64,000 nucleotides of DNA from Zobellella denitrificans (lineage in GTDB: Bacteria > Pseudomonadota > Gammaproteobacteria > Enterobacterales > Aeromonadaceae), in contig NZ_NMUO01000001.1 in NCBI RefSeq assembly GCF_002237365.1, positions 77,280-141,279 on the forward strand, read 5' to 3'. Shown here one piece after another: positions 19,232 to 28,059 of the stretch. How positions within the stretch are numbered: the first letter of the stretch is position 1; every line of letters starts with the position of its first letter. Both the position numbers and the translations under genes were made by a program. The notes beneath the pieces are model-generated. The model was not told the origin of the DNA. It worked only from the letters and a program-made list of their open reading frames with translations, and did not search any database.

Positions 19232-20662
19232 ATGCAGACACCGAAAAAAACCTTGATGGCAATCCCCAAACGCTGGTCGGCGCTGGCCGGCAGCCTTTAT
19301 CTGCTGTCCCTTTCGGCGCTGGCGCAACAGCCCACCCTGACCATCACCGAGGTGGCGCAAAAAGCCATCACCACCAATCCCGAAGTACAGGCCAGTTGGC
19401 GTGCCTTTCGCGCCGCCGGACACGATGTCGACTTCGCCCGGGGCGGCTACCTGCCGACTCTGGACGTAACCGCCGGGTATGGCAAGGAATGGCGCAATTA
19501 CAGTGAAAAGCGGGACTTTACCGGCGGTGCGGCCGAAGTCTCACTGGTGCAGATGTTGTATGACGGCTTCAAAACCGCCAATGACGTGCAGCGTTTCGAG
19601 GATGCCCAACTCGTCCGTTATTTCGAGCTGCTGGCGCAGGTAGAAAACACCGCGCTGTCATCCGTCGGCGCCTACCAGGACGTGATGCGCTACCGTGAAC
19701 TGGTCGCCCTGGCCGAAGCCAACCTGGCCAGCCACCTCGAGGTTTACAACCAGATCGAAGAAAGCGCCCGGGCCGGCGTGGCCAGGCGGGCCGATCTGGA
19801 GCAGATCAACGGTCGCCTCTCCCTGGCCGAAGCCAACCTGCTCACCGAGATGTCCAACCTGCATGATGTCAGTGCCCGCTATCTGCGTGTCGTCGGTGAG
19901 CTGCCGGGGCTCGAACTCGCGCCCCTGCAGCTCGATAACGGCACGCTTCCCCTGAGCGTGCGCGAAGCCATCCACCTCGCCTACCAGGGCAGCCCCGCCT
20001 TCCACGCCGCGCTGCGCAACATCCATGCCCAGGAAGCCGCCGCCGACGGTCAAAAATCCGCCTTTCATCCCCAGTTGAACCTGACCGCGAAGTACGGCAC
20101 CCGGGACTACGTCGATAACGGTTTCGATGAGCGCCGCAACGACGCCCGCGTCGGCCTGGATCTGAGGTACAACCTTTACCAGGGCGGCCGGGATCAGGCC
20201 AGCCTGCGCAAGGCCTATGAAGAAGTCAACCAGGCCAAGGATCTGCGCGACAAGGCCTGCGTGGATATGCGACAGACGCTGCAAATCGCCTACAATGACG
20301 TGCAAAAACTGGATCAACAGCTTCCCATCCTGAACCAGCACCGGTTATCCTCCGACCGGGTCAGAACCGCCTACAAGGGGCAGTTCGATATCAGCCAGCG
20401 TACCCTGCTGGATGTGCTGGATGCAGAAAACGAATACTTCCAGGCCAGCCGCGCCTATGCCAACGCCACCTACGACCGTGGGCTGGCCATCGCCAGGACC
20501 CTGGCGGCCATGGGGCAACTGCTGCCGGCGCTGGAGGTAGTGGGCGACGAACTGCCTTCGCTAAGTGATTTGGGTGCCGAGCCCATCGCGGTCGACGCCG
20601 CCTCGGCCTGCCCCGATCACGATGTCAACACCGTGCTGGGACAACTGAGCACCAGCCGATAA
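19232..20662 (+). CDS. TolC-family outer-membrane channel (system 2)
   Basis: 476 residues from the ATG at 19232; an earlier GTG at 19154 would add 26 residues ahead of the signal peptide and is less likely. The signal (SALAGSLYLLSLSALAQ) is followed by two efflux-protein repeats, with the DISQRTLLDVLDAENEYFQ motif matching the TolC1 motif at the same place. It is probably the outer-membrane channel for the ABC/HlyD pair that follows. The gap to the upstream regulator is short and holds a small GGACAC/GTGTCC hairpin; the gap to the ABC gene is about 65 bases. Confidence 0.88.
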   Translation: MQTPKKTLMAIPKRWSALAGSLYLLSLSALAQQPTLTITEVAQKAITTNPEVQASWRAFRAAGHDVDFARGGYLPTLDVTAGYGKEWRNYSEKRDFTGGAAEVSLVQMLYDGFKTANDVQRFEDAQLVRYFELLAQVENTALSSVGAYQDVMRYRELVALAEANLASHLEVYNQIEESARAGVARRADLEQINGRLSLAEANLLTEMSNLHDVSARYLRVVGELPGLELAPLQLDNGTLPLSVREAIHLAYQGSPAFHAALRNIHAQEAAADGQKSAFHPQLNLTAKYGTRDYVDNGFDERRNDARVGLDLRYNLYQGGRDQASLRKAYEEVNQAKDLRDKACVDMRQTLQIAYNDVQKLDQQLPILNQHRLSSDRVRTAYKGQFDISQRTLLDVLDAENEYFQASRAYANATYDRGLAIARTLAAMGQLLPALEVVGDELPSLSDLGAEPIAVDAASACPDHDVNTVLGQLSTSR

Positions 20663-20729
20663 CGAACGGGGCCGCGGCCCCGATAACCTGTCGTCCGGCC
20701 CCGGGCCGGACGGCGCACGGGAATGAGTG

Positions 20730-22871
20730 ATGTCGAAGACCGACTATTCTGAACAACATGGCGGCCCTCTACTCGACTGCCTGTTGACCCTCTGTCGCTT
20801 CCACGATCGCAAACTGTCCAGAGAGTCCGCCCTGGCCGGTTTGCCGCTGGTGGAAGGCAAGCTGGTGCCTTCGGTATTCCATCGCGCCGCCAAGCGCGCC
20901 GGATTATCGAGTCGCCTGGCAACCCAATCCCTGAGTGCGGTGAATCCGTCCCTGCTTCCCGCCGTGCTGCTGCTGCACGACGACCGGGCCTGTATCCTCA
21001 CCGGCCTGGATCCCGAGCAAGGCAACGCACGGGTGATCTGGCCGGAACTGACGGAGGCCGAAGTCAGCCTCCCGCTCGACGAACTGCAGCGCCAATACTC
21101 GGGCAAGCTCATCTATCTGCGCCCCGAGTTCCACTTCGACGCCCGGGCCCCCAGGGCGAGAAAAAAACCGGACGGGCACTGGTTCTGGGGAGTGATGGCC
21201 GAAAACCGCCCCCTGTACCGGGACATCATCCTGGCCGCCATCATGATCAACTGCTTCGCGGTGGCCATGCCCCTGTTCGTCATGAACATCTATGACCGGG
21301 TGGTGCCCAATCACGCCACCGATACCCTCTGGGTACTGGCGGTGGGGATCCTTATCGTGCTCTGCGCCGATCTGGGGCTGCGCCTGATGCGCAGCTGGTT
21401 TGTGGATCTCGGCGCCAGCCGGGCCGATGTCAAGCTGTCCGCCACCATCATGGAGCAGATACTGGGCATGAAGCTGGCGGATCGCCCCGCCTCGGCCGGC
21501 TCCTTTGCCAGCAATGTGCAGGCCTTCGAATCGGTCCGCAACTTCATCGGCTCCGTGACCCTGGTGGCCCTGGTCGACCTGCCTTTCTTCCTGCTGTTCT
21601 GCCTTATCATCGGCCTGATCAACTGGCTGCTGGTGCTCCCCATCCTGGTGGGCACCGTGCTGATACTGCTTTATGCCGCCCTGGCCCAGCGCAAGATGCA
21701 ACGGCTGTCGGAAACCATGATCCGCGCCAGCGCCATGCGCAACGCCACCCTGGTTGAATGCCTGAGCAGCCTGGAAACCCTCAAGACCGTCGGTGCCGAG
21801 AGCAGGATGCAGGGCACCTGGGAAAGCACCACCCTCTTCCTGAGCCGCATCACGGCGCAGATGCGCCTGCTGGCGGCCTCCGTCAGCAATGGCGCCCTTT
21901 GGGTTCAACACACCGTGGCCGTGGCCCTTGTCATCGTCGGCGTCTACCTGATCACCGGCAGCCATCTCACCCAGGGGGGGCTGATCGCCGCCTACCTGCT
22001 GTCCTCCCGCGCCATGGGCCCCATCGGCCAGGCGGCCGCCCTGTTGTCCCAGTACCACCATGCCGCCGCCGCCATGGAAAGCCTGAACAACATCATGGCC
22101 CGGCCGGTGGAGCGCCCCCAGGGCAAACACTGGGTAAGCCGTCCCATCCTCCGGGGAGACATCGAGTTCAGGCAGGTGGGTTTCAGCTACCCCGATGCCG
22201 AGCGCCAGGCCCTTGCCGATATCAGCTTCAGGATCAAGGCCGGCGAGCACGTTGCCATACTGGGACGCAATGGCTCGGGCAAGAGCACCCTGGAAAAACT
22301 GATCCTGGGTCTCTATGAACCGGACGCCGGCACCATACTGATCGACGGCGTGGACATCCGCCAGCTCGATCCGGCCGAGCTGAGACGCAGTATCGGCCAT
22401 GTTCCCCAGGACGTGTCCCTGTTCTTCGGCACCCTGCGCGATAACCTGACCATGGGCACACCCCATGTGGATGATGCCCAGCTCGTGCATGCCGCCAACC
22501 TGAGCGGCCTGGCCGGCTTTATCAACACCCACCCGTCCGGGTTCGACATGCAGGTGGGCGAACGGGGACAGTTGCTGTCCGGCGGCCAGCGCCAGTCCGT
22601 GGCCATTGCCCGGGCCCTGATCAAGGAGTCCCCCATACTGCTGCTCGACGAACCCACGGGCTCGCTCGACCACAGCAGCGAAGAACAAATCAAGCAGAGC
22701 CTGGCCCAGATTGCCCAGGGCAAGACCCTGATCCTGGTCACTCACCGCAGTTCCCTGCTGGCCCTGGCCGAGCGCATCATCGTCGTCGACAACGGCAGGC
22801 TGGTGGCCGATGGTCCCAAGGCCGAGGTACTGGAAGCCCTCCGTCAGGGCAGGATTGGGAGCGCAGCATGA
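20730..22871 (+). CDS. Type I secretion ABC exporter with C39-like domain (system 2)
   Basis: 713 residues from the ATG at 20730 (a GTG three bases earlier is also possible). The N-terminal C39-like domain (residues 10-125) lacks the peptidase active-site pattern. Transmembrane helices follow (YRDIILAAIMINCFAVAMP onwards), then an ATPase with GRNGSGKST, LLSGGQRQS and LLLDEPTGSLD. It is paralogous to the exporter at 7350-9494, and both keep the same NxYDxxVPN motif after the first helix. It ends overlapping the HlyD start (ATGA). The cargo is most likely the retention-module protein encoded divergently. Confidence 0.92.
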   Translation: MSKTDYSEQHGGPLLDCLLTLCRFHDRKLSRESALAGLPLVEGKLVPSVFHRAAKRAGLSSRLATQSLSAVNPSLLPAVLLLHDDRACILTGLDPEQGNARVIWPELTEAEVSLPLDELQRQYSGKLIYLRPEFHFDARAPRARKKPDGHWFWGVMAENRPLYRDIILAAIMINCFAVAMPLFVMNIYDRVVPNHATDTLWVLAVGILIVLCADLGLRLMRSWFVDLGASRADVKLSATIMEQILGMKLADRPASAGSFASNVQAFESVRNFIGSVTLVALVDLPFFLLFCLIIGLINWLLVLPILVGTVLILLYAALAQRKMQRLSETMIRASAMRNATLVECLSSLETLKTVGAESRMQGTWESTTLFLSRITAQMRLLAASVSNGALWVQHTVAVALVIVGVYLITGSHLTQGGLIAAYLLSSRAMGPIGQAAALLSQYHHAAAAMESLNNIMARPVERPQGKHWVSRPILRGDIEFRQVGFSYPDAERQALADISFRIKAGEHVAILGRNGSGKSTLEKLILGLYEPDAGTILIDGVDIRQLDPAELRRSIGHVPQDVSLFFGTLRDNLTMGTPHVDDAQLVHAANLSGLAGFINTHPSGFDMQVGERGQLLSGGQRQSVAIARALIKESPILLLDEPTGSLDHSSEEQIKQSLAQIAQGKTLILVTHRSSLLALAERIIVVDNGRLVADGPKAEVLEALRQGRIGSAA

Positions 22872-24232
22872 ATCACCCCACCATGGATCCCCAGGCCCAA
22901 AGCCCCGACAGGCTGCCGGCAGCCGGCAAGGTCGCTTCCGGCCCGAATTGGGCCCTGGATGCGGACTGGGCCCAACTCCAGCAGGAGCCGGTGCGCGCCA
23001 GGGCCATGCTGTACCTGATGTGCCTGACCTGCCTGGCGCTGCTGATCTGGTCCGCCTTCGCCCCCCTGGACGAGGTGGCCCGGGGCCAGGGCCGGGTCAT
23101 CCCGTCCCAGCAGTTGCAGGTGGTCCAGTCCCTGGACGGCGGTATCGTCCAGCAGATACTGGTGCGGGAAGGACAGACGGTGGAGGCCGGCGATGTCTTG
23201 CTGCGCATCGACCCGACCCGCTCCATTTCCAGCCTGCGCGAGAGCCAGGTGCAATATCTGGCGCTGAGCGCCGAGGTTGCCCGACTGCAGGCCCTGATCG
23301 ACCAGACCGAGCCGGTGTTTCCGGAAGAACTCCAGCGACAGGCGCCCGAACTGGTCGCCCGCGAGCTGCGCCTCTACCGGGCCAGCCAGGAGGAGTTGCA
23401 GGAACAGATTGCCATTTACCAGAACCAGCTCAACCAGCGCCAGCAGGATCTGGTCGAGGCCAAGGCCGCCCTGAGCCAGCACAGCAGCGCCCTTGCCCTG
23501 AGCAGCCGGGAACTGCAGGTTACCCGCCCCCTGCTGCAGTCCGGCGCCGTGTCCGACATGGACATACTGCGCATCGAGCGGGAGCTGGCCAACGCCAGAG
23601 GGGAAGTGGAGCGGGCCAAGGCCGCGATCAGCCGCAGCGAGGCCGCCATCGGAGAGGCCCGCAACAAGATCAGGGAAGTGGAGCTGAATGTAACCAACCG
23701 CTGGCGCAAGGAGTTCCTGGAATCCAAGGCCCGGCTCGACGGCCTGAGCGAGGCCGAATCCGCCCTCGCCGACAAGGTACAGCAAACCGAAATCCGGGCG
23801 CCGGTGCGCGGCACTGTCCAGCGCCTGTTCGCCAATACCGTCGGCGGCGTCGTCGCGCCCGGGCGCGAAGTGCTGGAGCTGATCCCGCTGGATGACCAGC
23901 TGATCATAGAGGCCCGCATCCAGCCCAAGGACATCGCCTTTATCCGACCGGGGCAGGCCGCCATGATCAAGTTTACCGCCTACGACTTCGCCATCTACGG
24001 CGGGCTGGAGGCCGAGGTACAGCATATCAGCGCCGATACCATCCTCGACGACAAGGACAACAGCTACTACCTGGTCCGGCTCGCCACCCGCACCCCGGGC
24101 TTTACCGATGATCTGGCCATCATCCCCGGCATGACCACCCAGGTGGACATCCTCACCGGCAAGAAAACGATCCTGGAATACCTGCTGAAACCCGTACTCA
24201 GAGCCACTTCACAAGCGATGACCGAACGATGA
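22868..24232 (+). CDS. HlyD-family periplasmic adaptor (system 2)
   Basis: 454 residues. A membrane segment at about 54-72 follows a 50-residue cytoplasmic head. Then come a lipoyl half (QVVQSLDGGIVQQILVREGQ), a long coiled-coil hairpin rich in Gln, Glu and Ala, and the second half (APVRGTVQRLFANTVGGVV). Paralogous to the adaptor at 5972-7357. Start and stop overlap the neighbouring genes by 4 bases on each side, so the exporter, the adaptor and the LuxR regulator are one translation-coupled operon. Confidence 0.92.
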   Translation: MNHPTMDPQAQSPDRLPAAGKVASGPNWALDADWAQLQQEPVRARAMLYLMCLTCLALLIWSAFAPLDEVARGQGRVIPSQQLQVVQSLDGGIVQQILVREGQTVEAGDVLLRIDPTRSISSLRESQVQYLALSAEVARLQALIDQTEPVFPEELQRQAPELVARELRLYRASQEELQEQIAIYQNQLNQRQQDLVEAKAALSQHSSALALSSRELQVTRPLLQSGAVSDMDILRIERELANARGEVERAKAAISRSEAAIGEARNKIREVELNVTNRWRKEFLESKARLDGLSEAESALADKVQQTEIRAPVRGTVQRLFANTVGGVVAPGREVLELIPLDDQLIIEARIQPKDIAFIRPGQAAMIKFTAYDFAIYGGLEAEVQHISADTILDDKDNSYYLVRLATRTPGFTDDLAIIPGMTTQVDILTGKKTILEYLLKPVLRATSQAMTER

Positions 24233-24834
24233 GTGATGCTTTATTTATTACCGAAGAGGGCTTTATCAGCCCCCGCTGGCGTCAGTCCTTTCCCGGGGCA
24301 CGAATCGCCGTAACCCCGGAGGATGCCCCTTCCCCCTGCCCCGAGCTGATCTGGGTACTGACAGCCATCCCCGGCTGGACCGAACAGATCCGCCACCACG
24401 TGGCCGAGGGGCGTCGGGTGGTGGCCATGACCCGCCAGCCACAGCTGGAGGAGTTGCGCCAGGCGCTGAGCGCGGGGGCGAGGGGCTATACCGAAGCCCT
24501 GGCGAGCCGGGACATCCTCATCCAGGCGGCCCGGACAGTGACCGCCGGCGGTCTGTGGCTGCCGGCGCCGCTGGTCAGCAAGATGGTCGGCCTGCTGTCG
24601 CAATTGCTCGAGCAGCAGCCCACCGGCGAGGGTTGCGACCTCTCCCCCCTGACCGACAGGGAGCGCCAGGTCACCACCGAAGTGCTCAAGGGCGCCAGCA
24701 ACAAACGCATCGCCCTCGAGCTGGACATCACCGAGCGCACCGTCAAGGCGCACCTCAGCTCCATCTTTGAAAAACTGGGCGCCCGGGATCGCATGCACCT
24801 GATGCTGCTGGTACGTGGCCAGGAGCGCACCTGA
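24229..24834 (+). CDS. LuxR/NarL-family regulator with receiver-like domain lacking phospho-site
   Basis: 201 residues. The C-terminal helix-turn-helix is classic (LTDRERQVTTEVLKGASNKR, then ITERTVKAHLSSIFEKLGA). Residues 1-120 have the alternating pattern of a receiver domain (VVAMTRQPQLEELRQALSAGARGY) but no Asp stands at the expected phosphorylation position, where ELIWVLTAIPG is found. It would then respond to something other than phosphorylation, or be constitutive. It overlaps the HlyD gene by 4 bases and the next small gene by 1 base. Such coupling suggests it controls this exporter operon or its cargo. No histidine kinase is present nearby. Confidence 0.82.
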   Translation: MSDALFITEEGFISPRWRQSFPGARIAVTPEDAPSPCPELIWVLTAIPGWTEQIRHHVAEGRRVVAMTRQPQLEELRQALSAGARGYTEALASRDILIQAARTVTAGGLWLPAPLVSKMVGLLSQLLEQQPTGEGCDLSPLTDRERQVTTEVLKGASNKRIALELDITERTVKAHLSSIFEKLGARDRMHLMLLVRGQERT

Positions 24835-25184
24835 TGTTTGTCAAACGCGATCCTACGGGCCGGATCCTGGCCGTCAGCCTGGAGCGGGAGCCGGGCATCG
24901 AAGAAACCATCGCGGCGGATTCACCGGAGCTGTCCCTGTTTTTCGGCGTCGGCCGGCAGGAAGAAACGGCGCACCTGCAGGCCTTGCGGGAATCCGACAT
25001 CGCCCTGGCCAGGGTACTCGAGGATTTGATCGATGTGCTGATCGACAAGAATCTCATCCAGTTCACCGATCTGCCGCCCATGGCCCAGCACAAGCTGCTC
25101 GCCCGCCAGAGCCTGCGCCGCCAGCAGCACCGATTGGACCTGCTGGGCGACGAGGGCGACGAAGACACCATCCCCATGCTCTGA
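24834..25184 (+). CDS. Small conserved protein, so-called tryptophan synthase beta-like family
   Basis: 116 residues, no signal or membrane segment. It begins MFVKRDPTGRILAVS and contains LARVLEDLIDVLIDKNLIQF followed by TDLPPMAQHKLLARQ. From memory, proteins with this pattern occur widely in Gammaproteobacteria under the misleading name tryptophan synthase subunit beta; nothing here resembles TrpB. Function is unknown. Its ATG overlaps the LuxR stop codon (ATGA-type), so it is made with the exporter operon. A role in c-di-GMP or secretion control is only a guess from position. Confidence 0.7.
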   Translation: MFVKRDPTGRILAVSLEREPGIEETIAADSPELSLFFGVGRQEETAHLQALRESDIALARVLEDLIDVLIDKNLIQFTDLPPMAQHKLLARQSLRRQQHRLDLLGDEGDEDTIPML

Positions 25185-25238
25185 ATATGCACCTTGCTGG
25201 TGGCGCGCAGGCGGGCCCCCGGGGCTCGCCTGCGCCGC

Positions 25239-27164
25239 TCAGGGGGAGATGCCCGGCCCGCCGGCCGCGTCGAATCCCAAGGCCCGCAGCAGCTCAAGCT
25301 CGTCCGCAGACTGGACGCCATCGGCGACCAACTGAAGTCCGATGGAGTGCCCCAGGGTGCACAGGCCGCGCAGGAAGCCCTGGTTGCCCTGGTTGCCGGA
25401 CAGCTCCCTGGTCAGGGCCGTATCCACCTTGAGGTAATCCAGGCCGAGTTCCTGCAACCGGGAAATCCTGGCAAAGCCGCGACCGGCCCGTTCCATTCCC
25501 AGTTTGCAACCCAGGGGCTTGACCTGGGCACAAAACTCCCTGAACAGCTCGACATGATGGATCACCGGGTTTTCCGGAAACTCCAGCCACAGCCAGGGCG
25601 CCTGCTCGGGAAACTGGCGCAGGAGCATCAGCAGTTGCTGCCGGCCGAGCGGATCCTTGAGCGTTTCCATCGACAGGTTGATCGCCAGCGGCTCCGGTTG
25701 CGCCGTCGCCTTCAGCTCCTCGAGCAGACGACCGGCCATAGCCACGTCCAGTGCCGGCAGCAACCCCAGGCGACGGGCCCAGGGTATGAAATCCCCGGCT
25801 CTATAGGTCTTGCCATCCAGCTCCAGGCGCATCATGGCCTCCTGGTGCAGGAGTGCATCACCGGTCAAGTGCACAACGGGAAAGCGAACCGCCCTGACGC
25901 CCTGCTCCGCCAGGGTCCGGGTCAGCATGCTCCGCCAGCCGTCGGTCCCCTGGATATCGGACGCACCGGTGGCGATGCCGACTTCGGCGCAGGTCGCATC
26001 CCGCTGTTCGGCAACCGCCAGCAGGCTGTCGACCCGACTCATGACCTCGATACGCTGCTCTCCCGAGTGGAAATAACAGGCGCCATGGGGCAGCAACAGG
26101 CGCAGCTGTGATTCGTGGCGGCCGGCCAGGGCCGACAACCGCTCGTTCAGGGCCGCACTCAGGGCCGCCAGCTCACCCGCATCGGTCAACAGCAGCAGAA
26201 AATCGCTGCCGTTGAGCCGTCCCGCATGGGCATCGCTAAAGGAGTCCGCCAAGGCCTGCGGCCATTGCTGCAACACCTGCCCCAGCTCCCGCAACAGGGC
26301 ATTGGTGCGCTGGTGTCCCAGGCTCTGGTTGATGCCGGCCAGGTCCACCACCCGTACCAGCAGGGCCGCATGCCGGCCGTCTTCCTCGCCCAGCAGGGCA
26401 TCGAGCTGGCTGACCACCGTTTCCCGGTTGGCCAGTCCGGTCACTTCGTCATGCTGGTTGCGATAACGCAGCTCCTCGAGGCGACGGGACTCGGTCTCCA
26501 GCATCAGCCGGATACGTTCGGACAGCAAATTCATGGCCCGGACCACGCGGCTGAACTCCAGCGTCCGGGGCTCGCTGGAGGTGATGAAGCGCCGTCCGCC
26601 GATGGCCTCCGCCTGGGCCACCACCCGATCCAGCGGGCGGGTGATCAGCTTCAGCAAGCCGCTGCCCAGGGCCCCGCAGAGCAGGGCGACCAGCAGCAGC
26701 CACAGCAGCAGCTTGCGGGTGGTCTGCCAGAGGGCGGCCTGGGCAAACCGGGTCTGGCTCTCGACATAGAGGGTGCCATACTGATGCCAGCCATCCTGCA
26801 CCTGGGCCACCCCGGGGGAGATGGACAGGGGGGCCAGCTTGAGGAACCAGGCGGGCACCCGCTCCTGCTCGGTCGCCTCATCATCGATTTTTCGCTGCAG
26901 CGGCTCGCCGGAGGGAGAGCTGAGCTCTATCCGCTGGTAGTGGCCGGTGTCGAACTGGGCCGCGATCAGCAGTTCGATCATTACCTCGTCTTTTTCTATC
27001 TGCGACAAGGTCAGTGCCAGGGAGTTGGCGCTGTCGATATTCTTCTGCCGCAGCTGCTCCTCGTAGTAATCCCGGGCGCTGAAGGTGCTGATGGCAAAGC
27101 TGCTCAGAAAGGCCAGGGTCATCATCACCGCAATTGCAATCCACAGCTGTTTGATCAAGGACAT
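25239..27164 (-). CDS. lapD: LapD-like c-di-GMP receptor, inner membrane (system 2)
   Basis: 641 residues from the ATG at 27164, preceded by GGAGGAGAAGG. Layout matches LapD: membrane segment 7-26, periplasmic domain 28-148, second segment 152-172, HAMP, degenerate GGDEF (NGSDF in place of GGDEF) and degenerate EAL (QEAMMRL). A Trp at 126 in DGWHQYG lies where the LapG-gripping tryptophan is found, as in the system 1 receptor. The paralogue at 1414-3324 differs widely in sequence, so this is not a recent duplication. The gene is convergent with the second exporter operon and just downstream of its own lapG, with which it should form a release switch. Confidence 0.88.
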   Translation of the reverse strand: MSLIKQLWIAIAVMMTLAFLSSFAISTFSARDYYEEQLRQKNIDSANSLALTLSQIEKDEVMIELLIAAQFDTGHYQRIELSSPSGEPLQRKIDDEATEQERVPAWFLKLAPLSISPGVAQVQDGWHQYGTLYVESQTRFAQAALWQTTRKLLLWLLLVALLCGALGSGLLKLITRPLDRVVAQAEAIGGRRFITSSEPRTLEFSRVVRAMNLLSERIRLMLETESRRLEELRYRNQHDEVTGLANRETVVSQLDALLGEEDGRHAALLVRVVDLAGINQSLGHQRTNALLRELGQVLQQWPQALADSFSDAHAGRLNGSDFLLLLTDAGELAALSAALNERLSALAGRHESQLRLLLPHGACYFHSGEQRIEVMSRVDSLLAVAEQRDATCAEVGIATGASDIQGTDGWRSMLTRTLAEQGVRAVRFPVVHLTGDALLHQEAMMRLELDGKTYRAGDFIPWARRLGLLPALDVAMAGRLLEELKATAQPEPLAINLSMETLKDPLGRQQLLMLLRQFPEQAPWLWLEFPENPVIHHVELFREFCAQVKPLGCKLGMERAGRGFARISRLQELGLDYLKVDTALTRELSGNQGNQGFLRGLCTLGHSIGLQLVADGVQSADELELLRALGFDAAGGPGISP

Positions 27165-27204
27165 TAGGCCTTCTCCTCCGTTACCATCAGCCAAGTTAGG
27201 TTGT

Positions 27205-27897
27205 TCACCAGGTCACTCCTTCCTGCCGGATCCTTTCCAGCACCTGACGCCAGCGCGACAGCCGCGCCACGGGGTTGGCCGCGGAAGCCGTCGCGCCGGG
27301 CGTCCACAATCCCTGGCTGTTGAAACTGAACACCGGCGTCAGATCCGTGCGTTGAGAGCCGGGCAGGATATTGGGGATCAGGCTGTCGAGCAGCAGCGGA
27401 TCCGCCGTCGGGGTCGGATAATAGCCCAGCACCATGTGCGCCTGCGTCATGGTGCTGCGCGCACCACCGATGCGGGCCCGGACATAAATGAGCCGCAACC
27501 GCTCGTCGCCGATCCCCGCCTTGCGCAGGCTGACATATTTGGCGATGGCATAGTCCTCGCAGTCACCCTGCCCCCGCCCCAGGCTTTCGAGCGGCGTGGC
27601 CCAGTAGTCTTCCTCTCCCCATAGCCGGATATCGGTCTGGTAGCTGAGGTGGCGGTGGAAGAAGCGGTTCACCCGGACGATTTTTTCCTGTTCCGGCAGC
27701 GTCTCGATTTCCCTCAGCATCTGCTCCCAGGCATGGGACACCGCCACCCGCTCCCGCCCGTAGCGGGCTTCCATCAGCCGGTGGAAGCGGGGGAAATCGA
27801 TGCTGGCGCCGCTCGCCCCGGGAGCCGTGGTCATCTCCCAACAAAGCAGCCCCAGGAGCAGGAATGGAACCATGCCCCGGGTTACTCTCTTCATCAT
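27205..27897 (-). CDS. lapG: LapG-like periplasmic cysteine protease (system 2)
   Basis: 230 residues from the double ATG at 27894-27897 (a longer reading to 27948 lacks a good start). A signal segment (MVPFLLLGLLCWEM) is followed by the BTLCP fold with Cys113 in GQGDCEDY, His154 in AHMVLGYYP and Asp171 in LLLDSL. It should cut LapA-type targets. The catalytic centre is as in the system 1 protease, yet the loop regions differ, which may tune specificity for the Asp-Ala protein. It is followed 40 bases later by its lapD. Confidence 0.88.
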   Translation of the reverse strand: MMKRVTRGMVPFLLLGLLCWEMTTAPGASGASIDFPRFHRLMEARYGRERVAVSHAWEQMLREIETLPEQEKIVRVNRFFHRHLSYQTDIRLWGEEDYWATPLESLGRGQGDCEDYAIAKYVSLRKAGIGDERLRLIYVRARIGGARSTMTQAHMVLGYYPTPTADPLLLDSLIPNILPGSQRTDLTPVFSFNSQGLWTPGATASAANPVARLSRWRQVLERIRQEGVTW

Positions 27898-28007
27898 CAG
27901 GCACTGTCCTCGAGATAGGCAGATGGCTCCGTGAACCGGCTTGAGCAAGACAGCATGCTAACATAATGGATTCGTTCCGGTCATGCCCGGCCCTGCCCGG
28001 CGCGCAC

Positions 28008-28042
28008 AAAAAAGCCGGTCGGCTTGCGCCGACCGGCCTTAT
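28008..28042 (-). terminator. Terminator after fba
   Basis: A 10-bp perfect stem (GCCGGTCGGC/GCCGACCGGC, loop of four) followed by T6 on the minus strand, 18 bases past the fba stop. Confidence 0.88.
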
Positions 28043-28059
28043 CACGACCGGGGAGTCGC

